A stretch of DNA of 13,437 nucleotides, taken from positions 1 to 13,437 of the forward strand of contig JBOGPP010000217.1 of NCBI GenBank assembly GCA_050748485.1, in the 5' to 3' direction. Of this stretch, positions 6,498 through 12,919 are shown piece by piece. The notes under the pieces were generated by a model. It was not told where the DNA came from, searched no databases, and worked only from the letters and a program-made list of their open reading frames with translations. Every line of letters starts with the position of its first letter. Position 1 is the first letter of the stretch. A program made the translations under genes and the position numbers. Source of the stretch: TH5896 sp050748485. Its GTDB lineage: Archaea; Thermoproteota; Nitrososphaeria; Nitrososphaerales; Nitrososphaeraceae.

Positions 6498-7685
6498 ATG
6501 TTAGGAAAAGATGCAACAGGACTGATTATCATTGGCCTCTTCCAGTTGGCTTCCATCTTAGGTAGTACAAATTCAGTCACTTCATTGTATACCTCGTATG
6601 GACACCTTGAACATTTGCCCCATTACAATGGTGGTGAAAGTAGGTATGGTTCGGGCAAGTATTATTCATACATGGCACTTGACCCTGAATATGGCATAGC
6701 AAAAGAACCATCAAGAATAGAATTCAGCATTCAGGATTTCGATGCGAAGGACGTTTATAATGTCACTACAATGGTAGAAATATACGAAACTTCCTCAGGA
6801 GAAAGACTTGATATTTTTCCATGGACTTTTAGGGATATCGGTGATTTTATTTTATACTATACGTTTCCGAAGAATGGAAATTATGTAATTGTTTTGAGTA
6901 TAGCATCAGAAAACGCCATCGATGATCGTGGAGAAAAAAATGTATTGAAAAATGAATATAACGCCATGTCAGATCCGCCTAGGTCAATATTAGGCAGTAC
7001 AACAAATTGTAGTTGTGAACGTACCGTTTTCAACATTAAAATAAACCCTACTTTTGGAATTATTCAAAATTCTTTATATGCCGCAATTATTGTCTTGCCT
7101 ATTACTGTACTGGGAGTCATATTGGCAAAGAATTTCAAAAGAGCGAGATACAGCCATGCCAAAACAACAGGGTCAGGAAAGTCAGGGTCAAATGAGTACG
7201 CTGAATACGCTAAGTTCAGCAATAATGAATCATTGAAATATGTTATAATGTTACTGGCGTTAGCAGGCGGTATACTTCATCTTGCAGTATTTCCAGAGCA
7301 TGCTTCTTTACATATCTATTACAGTGTATTTCTTTTGACTGCCGCAGCAAGTCAAGTTGCATTCGGAGCACTTTACGTGTTAGTTACACTCTCGGATTCA
7401 AAATATTCCAAAATGAAAACTCAAGGACAAGCAATCGAGTTATATAAAAAAAACCTTACTATCAATTTATTCGGTCTGGTTGGAACAGCTGTCTTGGTAG
7501 GTTTGTATGTATACTCAATCGTTTTGCCTCCACCGCTTTCCCCCTTAAATAGACCTGAAGAGATAAGCATTGCCGGAGTAATTTCTAAATCACTGGAAAT
7601 TCTATTATTTGTAGGAATAATCCTTATCTTGAGAAAAGACAGACGTGAGATGCAGAGTGCGTTGATCCAGATGAGAGAGCGTTGA
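6498..7685 (+). CDS. Membrane protein with His-rich extracellular Ig-like domain and C-terminal multi-pass region
   Basis: 395 residues. A signal peptide (8-29) is followed by an extracellular domain starting with GHLEHLPHYNGG (His36, His39, His42), a plausible copper or other metal site. Next comes a beta-sandwich-like stretch, IEFSIQDFDAKDVYNV and MVEIYETSSGERL, FPWTFRDIGDFILYYTFP and GNYVIVLSIASE (to about 136), then a CSC motif (171-173). A helix at 192-210 and a charged cytoplasmic-type loop lead to four further helices (about 247-265, 274-298, 322-343, 358-378). The first two carry His261 and EHASLHIYY (267-275); HLAxxPEH in a helix pair also occurs in some bacterial membrane proteins as I recall. 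The whole resembles thaumarchaeal membrane proteins of unknown function. A truncated copy lies at 2.8 kb. It is the only intact plus-strand gene in the middle of the window. A copper-related role is inference. Confidence 0.8.
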   Translation: MLGKDATGLIIIGLFQLASILGSTNSVTSLYTSYGHLEHLPHYNGGESRYGSGKYYSYMALDPEYGIAKEPSRIEFSIQDFDAKDVYNVTTMVEIYETSSGERLDIFPWTFRDIGDFILYYTFPKNGNYVIVLSIASENAIDDRGEKNVLKNEYNAMSDPPRSILGSTTNCSCERTVFNIKINPTFGIIQNSLYAAIIVLPITVLGVILAKNFKRARYSHAKTTGSGKSGSNEYAEYAKFSNNESLKYVIMLLALAGGILHLAVFPEHASLHIYYSVFLLTAAASQVAFGALYVLVTLSDSKYSKMKTQGQAIELYKKNLTINLFGLVGTAVLVGLYVYSIVLPPPLSPLNRPEEISIAGVISKSLEILLFVGIILILRKDRREMQSALIQMRER

Positions 7686-7690
7686 TAAGA

Positions 7691-7707
7691 ATGTTTTTTG
7701 AAGTTTT
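7691..7707 (+). terminator. T-rich terminator candidate after the membrane protein
   Basis: A T6 run and a following T4 run lie 6-22 bases after the TGA stop. Archaeal terminators are mainly U-runs at the transcript end, so this is a plausible end signal, but no computation was done. Confidence 0.35.
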
Positions 7708-8489
7708 AACCAATGCCAATCAAAATAATACCCGTCATAACGGTATGAAAAAGCAAGCCTTTTTACGCATGCATATATTACTAGACTTCCCAACTACGGT
7801 ACCACTCTTCAACCAGTAACAAACAAAGGTATGGCGGCCAGAGGTTAGTCTAATCGAAACGAAGGACTGGCCACCTACCTAACCATGCAGATTTATGTAC
7901 GTTACAATAATGTTAACATTTTCTGAATAAAAGCATTTCTGGAACAATATTATCCTCAAAAATTAGAGGTAGGAAGACTCAAACATGTAAATCAGAACTT
8001 GGATTGCTCCTTAATTCAAGACTTATAAGGGCTATGCCCATGTCTTTTTTATGGTTGAAAATTTGCAACCACTCGTTACTATTCTCCAAGTACTATGCTT
8101 CTTCTATTTATCTCGTTCCTTGTAAGGTCGAGACGTTATGCAGCTTCTTCTTGCTGTTTGCCTGGATTTATATGCTATTAATAATCAGTTCCAGTTGGTA
8201 CCTTCCTGTAGGAGGAAATGAAGCTATCTGTGTGTACTGAGATTTCTTTGCAATTAATCCTATTTTTTGAGCACAAGTGAGAGTTCAAGAGACTCTCCTG
8301 AGAATGCATTGATAAAATTGATACTAACTGATGATTCTCTGCCCTGCCCAATTGGCGAGAGACTATGAAACATCTGGGTGTATTAAATCTGATAGTAGAT
8401 GAGCAGATGCTGACTTGATAGATGATGAAGGGAAGACTGAATTCGTAAATTATAACTGGAAATCCCAAAGTTCCTCGAAAATATCTTTT
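7708..8489. other. Long intergenic region with structured segment and coding-like scraps
   Basis: No intact gene was found. It contains the pseudoknot-like repeat set at 7833-7884 and a perfect 12-base palindrome AATGTTAACATT at 7909-7920. Near 8340-8500 on the plus strand there are coding-like scraps: ADADLIDDEGKTEFVNY after an in-frame stop, and HLGVLNLIVDEQMLT in another frame. These may be relics but no family is recognised. Open frames at 8004-8240 (plus) and 8178-8468 (minus) have odd composition, rich in Ser, Tyr and Cys, and no supporting signals. Confidence 0.45.
7833..7884. repeat. Interleaved inverted repeats (pseudoknot topology)
   Basis: GGCGGCCAG at 7833-7841 pairs with CTGGCCACC at 7867-7875 with one mismatch. 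GGTTAG at 7843-7848 pairs with CTAACC at 7879-7884. The arms are in the order A, B, A', B', which is the arrangement of an H-type pseudoknot rather than nested hairpins. The G/C-rich arms stand out in AT-rich surroundings. It could be a structured RNA element, or two overlapping operator palindromes. It lies about 150 bases after the plus-strand membrane gene. Confidence 0.4.
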
Positions 8490-9176
8490 CTACTTTGTAA
8501 TAGATCTTAATTTGTCAATTCTAATAGTAATGGAGCTGGTGTCAGGAAGAACTTCTTTACGATCGCCCGAATTGTATAAAAATATGTCGGTGATAAATTC
8601 GACTCTACTGTCATTTCGTGGTTCATTTACTTCGGATACCAGTGTTCCATATAGACACATATAACCTGCCTTAGACAGATCCTTTACTACTTTCAAATCA
8701 GCTATTCTGAGATCAGGTGTCCTTCCAACATATATCGTTAAAGTACTATTCATGTTTGCATCGCATGGCAGTTTGACATGGATGCTACCATCTACTATGC
8801 TAAAAGGAAAGGTGGTATACAAATGCAGATAATCCTTCTCAGGTATTATTTGATTCCGCAACATAATAGTATTCGATCTGACTAGAGGACCTTCGCTAAT
8901 GATTTGAGTTCCAATGTCCTCTTCATACTCTATATTATTTTTTGCCTGATCCATGGCCGATTCCATAAGGATATTTGGACCAATAATCGATTCAATTGTT
9001 TCTTGGGCATGAGGTCCAGCGTTAGTCATGGCTATGAGGTCGCTTCGGTCAGGAAGGAAGTCTTCCTGTAGCTGTGCAAGAGAAGACGGTGTATCCGAAA
9101 ATATCATGATTAGGGTTAGCAGCAGCATTAAAAAAATAAGAAATACTTTATTCGGAGGAGAGATCCTTTTTGGCAT
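8490..9176 (-). CDS. Secreted two-cysteine domain protein (paralogue of the gene at 1488-2078)
   Basis: 228 residues with a signal peptide (11-34, ending SSLAQ). Residues 35-105 are a low-complexity acidic and Asn-rich spacer missing from the paralogue. The core from about 106 to 221 reads LRNQIIPEKDYLHLYTTFPF, SIHVKLPCDA, LTIYVGRTPDLRIADLKVV, AGYMCLYGTLV, FITDIFLYNSGDRKEVLPDT and ITIRI. It aligns across its length with residues 66-173 of the 196-residue protein, with Cys138 and Cys174 again 36 residues apart. The product is exported and probably disulfide-bonded; no function is known. The ATG at 9176 is 28 bases from a TATA-like box, so the message is likely leaderless. Confidence 0.8.
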   Translation of the reverse strand: MPKRISPPNKVFLIFLMLLLTLIMIFSDTPSSLAQLQEDFLPDRSDLIAMTNAGPHAQETIESIIGPNILMESAMDQAKNNIEYEEDIGTQIISEGPLVRSNTIMLRNQIIPEKDYLHLYTTFPFSIVDGSIHVKLPCDANMNSTLTIYVGRTPDLRIADLKVVKDLSKAGYMCLYGTLVSEVNEPRNDSRVEFITDIFLYNSGDRKEVLPDTSSITIRIDKLRSITK

Positions 9177-9197
9177 TACGAAGCTACCTACGGCTCG

Positions 9198-9210
9198 GAT
9201 AAAAATGGGA
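9198..9210 (-). promoter_or_regulatory. TATA-like box for the 228-residue secreted protein
   Basis: On the minus strand CCCATTTTTATCC is centred about 28 bases before the ATG at 9176, a spacing that predicts a leaderless or near-leaderless transcript. Confidence 0.4.
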
Positions 9211-9392
9211 TTGTTTCGCTTGTTTAATCTTTACATCACCGAATTAATTTCATAATCACATGATTCTATATATGTGCTAATAATCATTAGTTTGCTCCAT
9301 AATCCAATTCTAGATTACGCTTCAAAGTATGAATGTAGACTAATATTCTTCATGATCAGAATTAAGTCCTAACTTGGTAAATAATAAATTCC

Positions 9393-10694
9393 CTACCACT
9401 CAATAACAGGCCTTTCTATTTTTGCAAAGAAAACCTCATTGTTACCTGGAGTTTTGTCTTGCCATACGACATTTAGATCTCCAATGTTCGATACAGAAAG
9501 GGAAGGGCACTCTGAGAAACCATCATTATTGCTGATGTTTATTAACTCACTAAAATTGCTTCCGCCATCAGAGCTGCTGGTTAGAAATACTTCTTCATTT
9601 CGTTTACCATCATACGAAACTATACTATCCTGCGATGCTAAAACGATGGTTCCGTTATTTCCAATGATCTCCGGATTCAGCGAATTCCTGAAACTTTCAT
9701 AGACTAACCTAGGGGCTTCAAAAGTCGTTCCGTTGTCGTTGCTTTTCGTTACGTATAAATCATCTACACTTTCCTTCGGGCTAGCAGCTAGTCCGCCCCA
9801 GGTTATGAATAGGCCGTCACGATTGTCCTTAGAAGCATAAACTTGGGATTCACCGCTGCCTCTGTAGTCGCTTAGCCTTCTCGTGTGAGCAAATGTATTA
9901 CCGCTATCTGCACTCTTTTTGAGAAAGATCCCATTCTTGCCAATGTCGTCAGCTGTCTTCACATTCCATGTTACGTGTACTTCATTATGTTCGGAAGCAG
10001 AGACCTTCGGAAATGTGGTCGTGCCGGTCCCTTTTGCAAGAACTATTGATTTATTAAACGTCTTTCCATTATCCATGCTCTCTTGAAGGATGATCCTGCC
10101 TCTATCGATTGAGTTTTTCTCAGTTTTGTCTATATCTTGCCACACTACATATATTTTATTTTTGTTCAAAGATATTTCTTGGTTAAAAGAGTCTGATGTG
10201 TTATTGCTAAGATTGATAGCACGATCAAAGGTTGTTCCGCCATCCCTACTGACAGATAACATTACTTCTCTATTTTCGGACATTGTGTTGTCTGCCCACA
10301 CTACATAAACATTGTTCTCGTATACAGCTATTTGTGGATGCTCTGAGAATCCAGAATTGTTGCTTAGGTTAATAGGGCCACTATTCGACATTCCGTCGGT
10401 GTCTACGCGCTTTACTAATATTTCGTAATTTGAGCTAATATCTGAGAGAGAATTGTCCTGCCACACTACAAAAGTGTTATTAAGATATGAAGCGATTTGT
10501 GGATAGACAGAATCTCCTTCGTTATTGCTAATGTTGTATTGCGCTACAGGGAGGAACTCAATAATTTTATCCTTTTGTGGAACTGATTTCTCTGATCCAA
10601 AAGATGTGTTACTTGTAAAAGAAAAGACAAGAGCGAGAAAACAAATCAATCCAGCTACTGTTGTTGTTGAGGAGAATGTTAGTGATGATACCAC
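9393..10694 (-). CDS. Secreted Asp-box (BNR/sialidase-like) beta-propeller protein
   Basis: 433 residues with an N-terminal signal peptide (about 10-33). The mature protein consists of repeats of about 55-60 residues. Asp-box turns (S-x-D-x-G-x-T/N-F) occur at 149-156 SRDGGTTF, 206-213 SMDNGKTF, 261-268 SADSGNTF, 318-325 SNDNGTTF and 374-381 SSDGGSNF. Each repeat ends in a strand with VVWQD or a variant (near 76, 131, 183, 241, 297, 409). This predicts a six- or seven-bladed propeller like sialidases. The Arg triad and Tyr nucleophile of true sialidases cannot be confirmed, so a binding or surface role is at least as likely as glycosidase activity. Several NISNN/NLSNN sequons suggest N-glycosylation. 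The start is GTG, preceded by GGTGAT eight bases upstream. The promoter block is shared with the sugar dehydrogenase, hinting at co-expression. Confidence 0.82.
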   Translation of the reverse strand: MVSSLTFSSTTTVAGLICFLALVFSFTSNTSFGSEKSVPQKDKIIEFLPVAQYNISNNEGDSVYPQIASYLNNTFVVWQDNSLSDISSNYEILVKRVDTDGMSNSGPINLSNNSGFSEHPQIAVYENNVYVVWADNTMSENREVMLSVSRDGGTTFDRAINLSNNTSDSFNQEISLNKNKIYVVWQDIDKTEKNSIDRGRIILQESMDNGKTFNKSIVLAKGTGTTTFPKVSASEHNEVHVTWNVKTADDIGKNGIFLKKSADSGNTFAHTRRLSDYRGSGESQVYASKDNRDGLFITWGGLAASPKESVDDLYVTKSNDNGTTFEAPRLVYESFRNSLNPEIIGNNGTIVLASQDSIVSYDGKRNEEVFLTSSSDGGSNFSELINISNNDGFSECPSLSVSNIGDLNVVWQDKTPGNNEVFFAKIERPVIEW

Positions 10695-10701
10695 CTAAAT
10701 C

Positions 10702-10707
10702 ATCACC
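10702..10707 (-). promoter_or_regulatory. Ribosome-binding site supporting the GTG start at 10694
   Basis: The minus strand reads GGTGAT, complementary to the 16S rRNA 3' end, with about seven bases to the GTG. It supports a non-ATG start for the propeller gene. Confidence 0.5.
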
Positions 10708-10719
10708 TATTCAAACCTT

Positions 10720-10737
10720 CAGGTCTTATAATGGTTG
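10720..10737 (-). promoter_or_regulatory. Promoter of the propeller gene, shared block with the sugar dehydrogenase
   Basis: The minus strand reads CAACCATTATAAGACCTG. The 14 bases at 10724-10737 are identical to 4480-4493, and the adjacent CCTG is shared with one base less between. TTATAA is the TATA box, about 35 bases before the GTG start. Confidence 0.6.
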
Positions 10738-10856
10738 AGCCTACCATTTGTTAGTTATAGGATTTCGTTTATTCAAAGACTTGTTTGTAACTTCATATAG
10801 GGTTCTTGTGACGCGGGCTTATTCGACTGAGTTCTAATAGCATAATACAGATCTTG

Positions 10857-10873
10857 CAGATCATTTTGATCTG
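10857..10873. repeat. Perfect hairpin, 7-base stem
   Basis: CAGATCA, a three-base loop, then TGATCTG: a perfect 7-base inverted repeat. It sits about 125 bases upstream of the propeller promoter and 10 bases from a second inverted repeat. It may be an operator palindrome or part of a terminator. Confidence 0.4.
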
Positions 10874-10882
10874 ATTAAACAT

Positions 10883-10917
10883 ACGACGAATTCTAAAATC
10901 AAAAGAATATTCGTCGT
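10883..10917. repeat. Perfect 9-base inverted repeat with A-rich loop
   Basis: ACGACGAAT at 10883-10891 and ATTCGTCGT at 10909-10917 are perfect inverted copies separated by 17 bases. As RNA it would form a stable hairpin; as DNA the arms are two helical turns apart, which also suits a dimeric regulator. Confidence 0.45.
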
Positions 10918-11035
10918 CCGAAATCAAACGTCATTTCAAGACTAAGGACTTTATTATAGCCGCAGTTTGTTGGAAGCAGAATTTAAGCTTGGAATCCCAA
11001 AACCTCGAATTTAGCAAAGAAAGCTAGAAAATCTA

Positions 11036-11881
11036 CTATTTGTCTTTCAGTTTTCGGTTAGGTTCTAGGCCAGATGGCTCTTTTCTCTTCTTAAACTTGA
11101 GTAGAAGAACCAGTACAACTCCGGTTCCAACTAGCATGATAAGCGGAACATAATAAACAGGAGATCTTGATGGATTCCCGTAAAAAATATCAAAAGAGAT
11201 TATACCTGAATAGGTGTTGAGTGGTAAAAAAGATTGGTCCTTTCCATAAATAGAAACAGAGCCCAAGTTGAAACCTTCTACCGATAGTCTATCCAATATG
11301 ATTCTTTGTCCGTTATTAGCGGAGAGCCCTTGGTTATTTCCATGCTCTATCGTGATTGGCTCATTTGGCGACCAACCTGCGTCCGATCTTTCATATACTT
11401 TGATGTATCCTGATTGTTCACTATTTACTGCTACCCAAAATGCATCTGATTTACCCCCAAACATAACTATCTCAATGAATTTCTCGCTAGGATTCGGTTC
11501 ATACAATCTGACAACGGTCTTAGCATCACTTCTCTGTGCATATGACATATTATTTTGGATGGTTAAAAGCCAGTTATCTCCAACGGGTGCTCTAAGTGTG
11601 TGGTTAATCGGATTTCGTCGATCGGAATTTGAAACATTATAAGAGAAGGTAAATTGTTCGGTATTGTTTGTTTCGAGGTGCTTTATCGGTTTTTGCATCT
11701 GATCTTCCAGTTGTAGAGGACGTGTCCCAATAACCTCCGTCTGGTTCGTCTGCCCAAAAATGTCCGATCCAGAATCTTGTTCAATTAAGATCCTTGTACT
11801 AAAGAATAAGACGAAAATTAAAAAGAGCGTAACTGTAAAATAAATAAGAGAAGATTCGTGCGAATTCACTTTGGCAATCAT
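11036..11881 (-). CDS. Exported protein anchored by a C-terminal membrane helix
   Basis: 281 residues. There is an N-terminal signal or anchor helix (12-32), an extracellular domain (about 35-240) and a C-terminal helix VPLIMLVGTGVVLVLLL (245-261) followed by a strongly basic tail KFKKRKEPSGLEPNRKLKDK, so the tail is cytoplasmic. The domain is beta-rich with FTFSYNVSN, NWLLTIQNNMSY, KTVVRLYEPNPSEKFIEIVM and SDAFWVAVNSEQSGYIKVYE; no family is recognised. It resembles thaumarchaeal surface proteins of unknown role. The start may be later than the ATG at 11881. The TATA-like sequence lies only about 16 bases before the ATG but 28 bases before a GTG at 11869 (MNSHESS...), a better leaderless spacing that still keeps the whole first helix. 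Confidence 0.72.
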   Translation of the reverse strand: MIAKVNSHESSLIYFTVTLFLIFVLFFSTRILIEQDSGSDIFGQTNQTEVIGTRPLQLEDQMQKPIKHLETNNTEQFTFSYNVSNSDRRNPINHTLRAPVGDNWLLTIQNNMSYAQRSDAKTVVRLYEPNPSEKFIEIVMFGGKSDAFWVAVNSEQSGYIKVYERSDAGWSPNEPITIEHGNNQGLSANNGQRIILDRLSVEGFNLGSVSIYGKDQSFLPLNTYSGIISFDIFYGNPSRSPVYYVPLIMLVGTGVVLVLLLKFKKRKEPSGLEPNRKLKDK

Positions 11882-11891
11882 AATCTATTCG

Positions 11892-11903
11892 TATAATATA
11901 AAT
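11892..11903 (-). promoter_or_regulatory. TATA-like box for the 281-residue anchored protein
   Basis: On the minus strand ATTTATATTATA is the strongest TATA-like sequence near the gene. Its position suggests transcription start near 11870, just at the alternative GTG start at 11869. Confidence 0.45.
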
Positions 11904-12195
11904 TCTAGTTACCAAAAACCAGCATAAGTTTACATGTCAATACACTGAAACAGAATATCGTAAGCAGATTAACCAATTGATTTGTATTTTGTTCTCCAAC
12001 ACAAAAACATTATTGACCAGAAACCCCCTATCCTGACATTTAGTGCATTTCAAATGGATGAGTTCCAATAGACTAACCTGAATGCTAGAATTTAACAGGA
12101 TGCAACATTACTATTATCTCGAGCATGGAAAGCTAATCACTTCTGTAATGACTGTTGTAATGAATGAGAGTCGTCACCAAGGAAGCAACTAGCTA
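11904..12195. other. Intergenic region with no gene seen
   Basis: Only short, interrupted frames occur on both strands between the divergent anchored-protein and zinc-ribbon genes. No clear repeat or RNA structure was found. Confidence 0.5.
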
Positions 12196-12240
12196 ATGAA
12201 TTCGATACCTTCTGATTATCCTTGCAGCTCTGGCATCAAA

Positions 12241-12508
12241 ATGACCAATGGTTTGTTTAAATCTATTGCAGATGATCTATTAATAGGCATAAGTCAAGAC
12301 AAAAAAAGTATTCTGCCCACGGTGTCAGACCGAAGGGAAGTGGAGTAAGGCCATCTTATATCCAGGTCAAACTATACCAAAGATGAAATTTACTGATGGA
12401 TATTGGAATGAGAATGGAGATTTTGTTGAATTCAATGCCGAGATTAAACTGCCATGGTATATCTGTAGTAATGGACACGCAACGCCATGCAATGTGGCAG
12501 ATAGGTAG
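12241..12508 (+). pseudogene. Small zinc-ribbon protein gene broken by a one-base shift in an A7 run
   Basis: From ATG at 12241 the frame reads MTNGLFKSIADDLLIGISQD then KK, reaching a run of seven A at 12301-12307. In that frame it soon ends. Dropping one A continues at GTA 12308 as VFCPRCQTEGKW, SKAILYPGQTIPKMKFTDGY, WNENGDFVEFNAEIKLPWY and ICSNGHATPCNVADR, ending at TAG 12506-12508. The joined product is about 88 residues; an in-frame ATG at 12196 would add 15. CPRC and the later C-S-N-G-H form a typical zinc-ribbon Cys/His set. The downstream half has no start of its own, so the two halves belong together. Either the gene is a young pseudogene, the A-run is a sequencing or assembly error, or ribosomes shift +1 there. 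Partner and function are unknown. Confidence 0.65.
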
Positions 12509-12637
12509 ACAAATCTGGGATAGCTACGATTTCACATGAATGGTAGAAAATGACGAATGTGTTCTAGATTAAGATGCTATTATAAGAATAATTTCTTGCC
12601 ACGCTCGAACATACTCATTTAATCAATACCTGTCCAA

Positions 12638-12647
12638 AATATAAAAG
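12638..12647 (+). promoter_or_regulatory. Orphan TATA-like box
   Basis: AATATAAAAG is a good archaeal TATA-box match but no intact gene follows within 250 bases. Transcription would start near 12670. It may be left from a lost gene or serve a non-coding RNA. Confidence 0.35.
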
Positions 12648-12847
12648 CCCCTTATGCCGGGGATATTCTGCATGTCCGCTAAAGCTCAAGGTAAACATAC
12701 AGGTACAAGAACGAGGCGGTGACTTGACACAGTGAAGGGGATCGACTGGACTTTCACCATATCAAATTTAGACTCGGCACAAGGAGAAGAGGGCTAATTT
12801 CATGTATACAACGAAATTATAACGGAATATGGATCACACCAAGTAAA

Positions 12848-12855
12848 TTTTTTTT
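12848..12855 (+). terminator. T8 run, candidate terminator
   Basis: Eight consecutive T in front of the hydrolase gene; U-runs of this length commonly end archaeal transcripts. No hairpin is seen before it. Confidence 0.35.
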
Positions 12856-12919
12856 GGATTCGTAGTATAGAGATAATAATCGTCGTAGTTATCAAAGAGT
12901 TCATCAGATATGAAGATGA

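Larger units (their letters stand above)
10738..11035. other. Intergenic region holding two inverted repeats
   Basis: No gene is seen on either strand. It lies after the end of the 281-residue gene and before the propeller promoter (both minus). It contains the two hairpins described separately, either of which could end the upstream transcript or act on the propeller promoter. Confidence 0.5.
12509..12919. other. Intergenic region with promoter-like and T-rich sites
   Basis: No intact gene. A strong TATA-like AATATAAAAG at 12638-12647 precedes a small GC-rich patch (CCCCTTATGCCGGGG) and short frames such as MPGIFCMSAKAQGKHTGTR that end quickly. It could drive a small RNA or a relic. A T8 run at 12848-12855 is a likely U-rich terminator for plus-strand transcription before the hydrolase gene. 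Confidence 0.4.

Noticed and set aside
8004..8240. Plus-strand 78-codon frame, partly hydrophobic
   Set aside because: No promoter or ribosome-binding site, odd composition rich in Ser, Tyr and Cys, and a non-ATG start; hydrophobicity follows from T-rich DNA.
8178..8468. Minus-strand 96-codon frame
   Set aside because: No recognisable domain, rich in Ser, Cys and Ile as expected from random AT-rich DNA, and no promoter signal.
1488..9176. Simple tandem duplication explaining both the paralogue pair and the membrane-gene relic
   Set aside because: The relative order and orientation of the two-cysteine genes and the membrane gene copies differ between the two places, so one segmental duplication does not explain both.
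12650..12740. Possible tRNA or small structured RNA after the orphan TATA box
   Set aside because: No cloverleaf, no T-loop consensus and only a 4-base GC stem; kept only as an unexplained promoter-like site.
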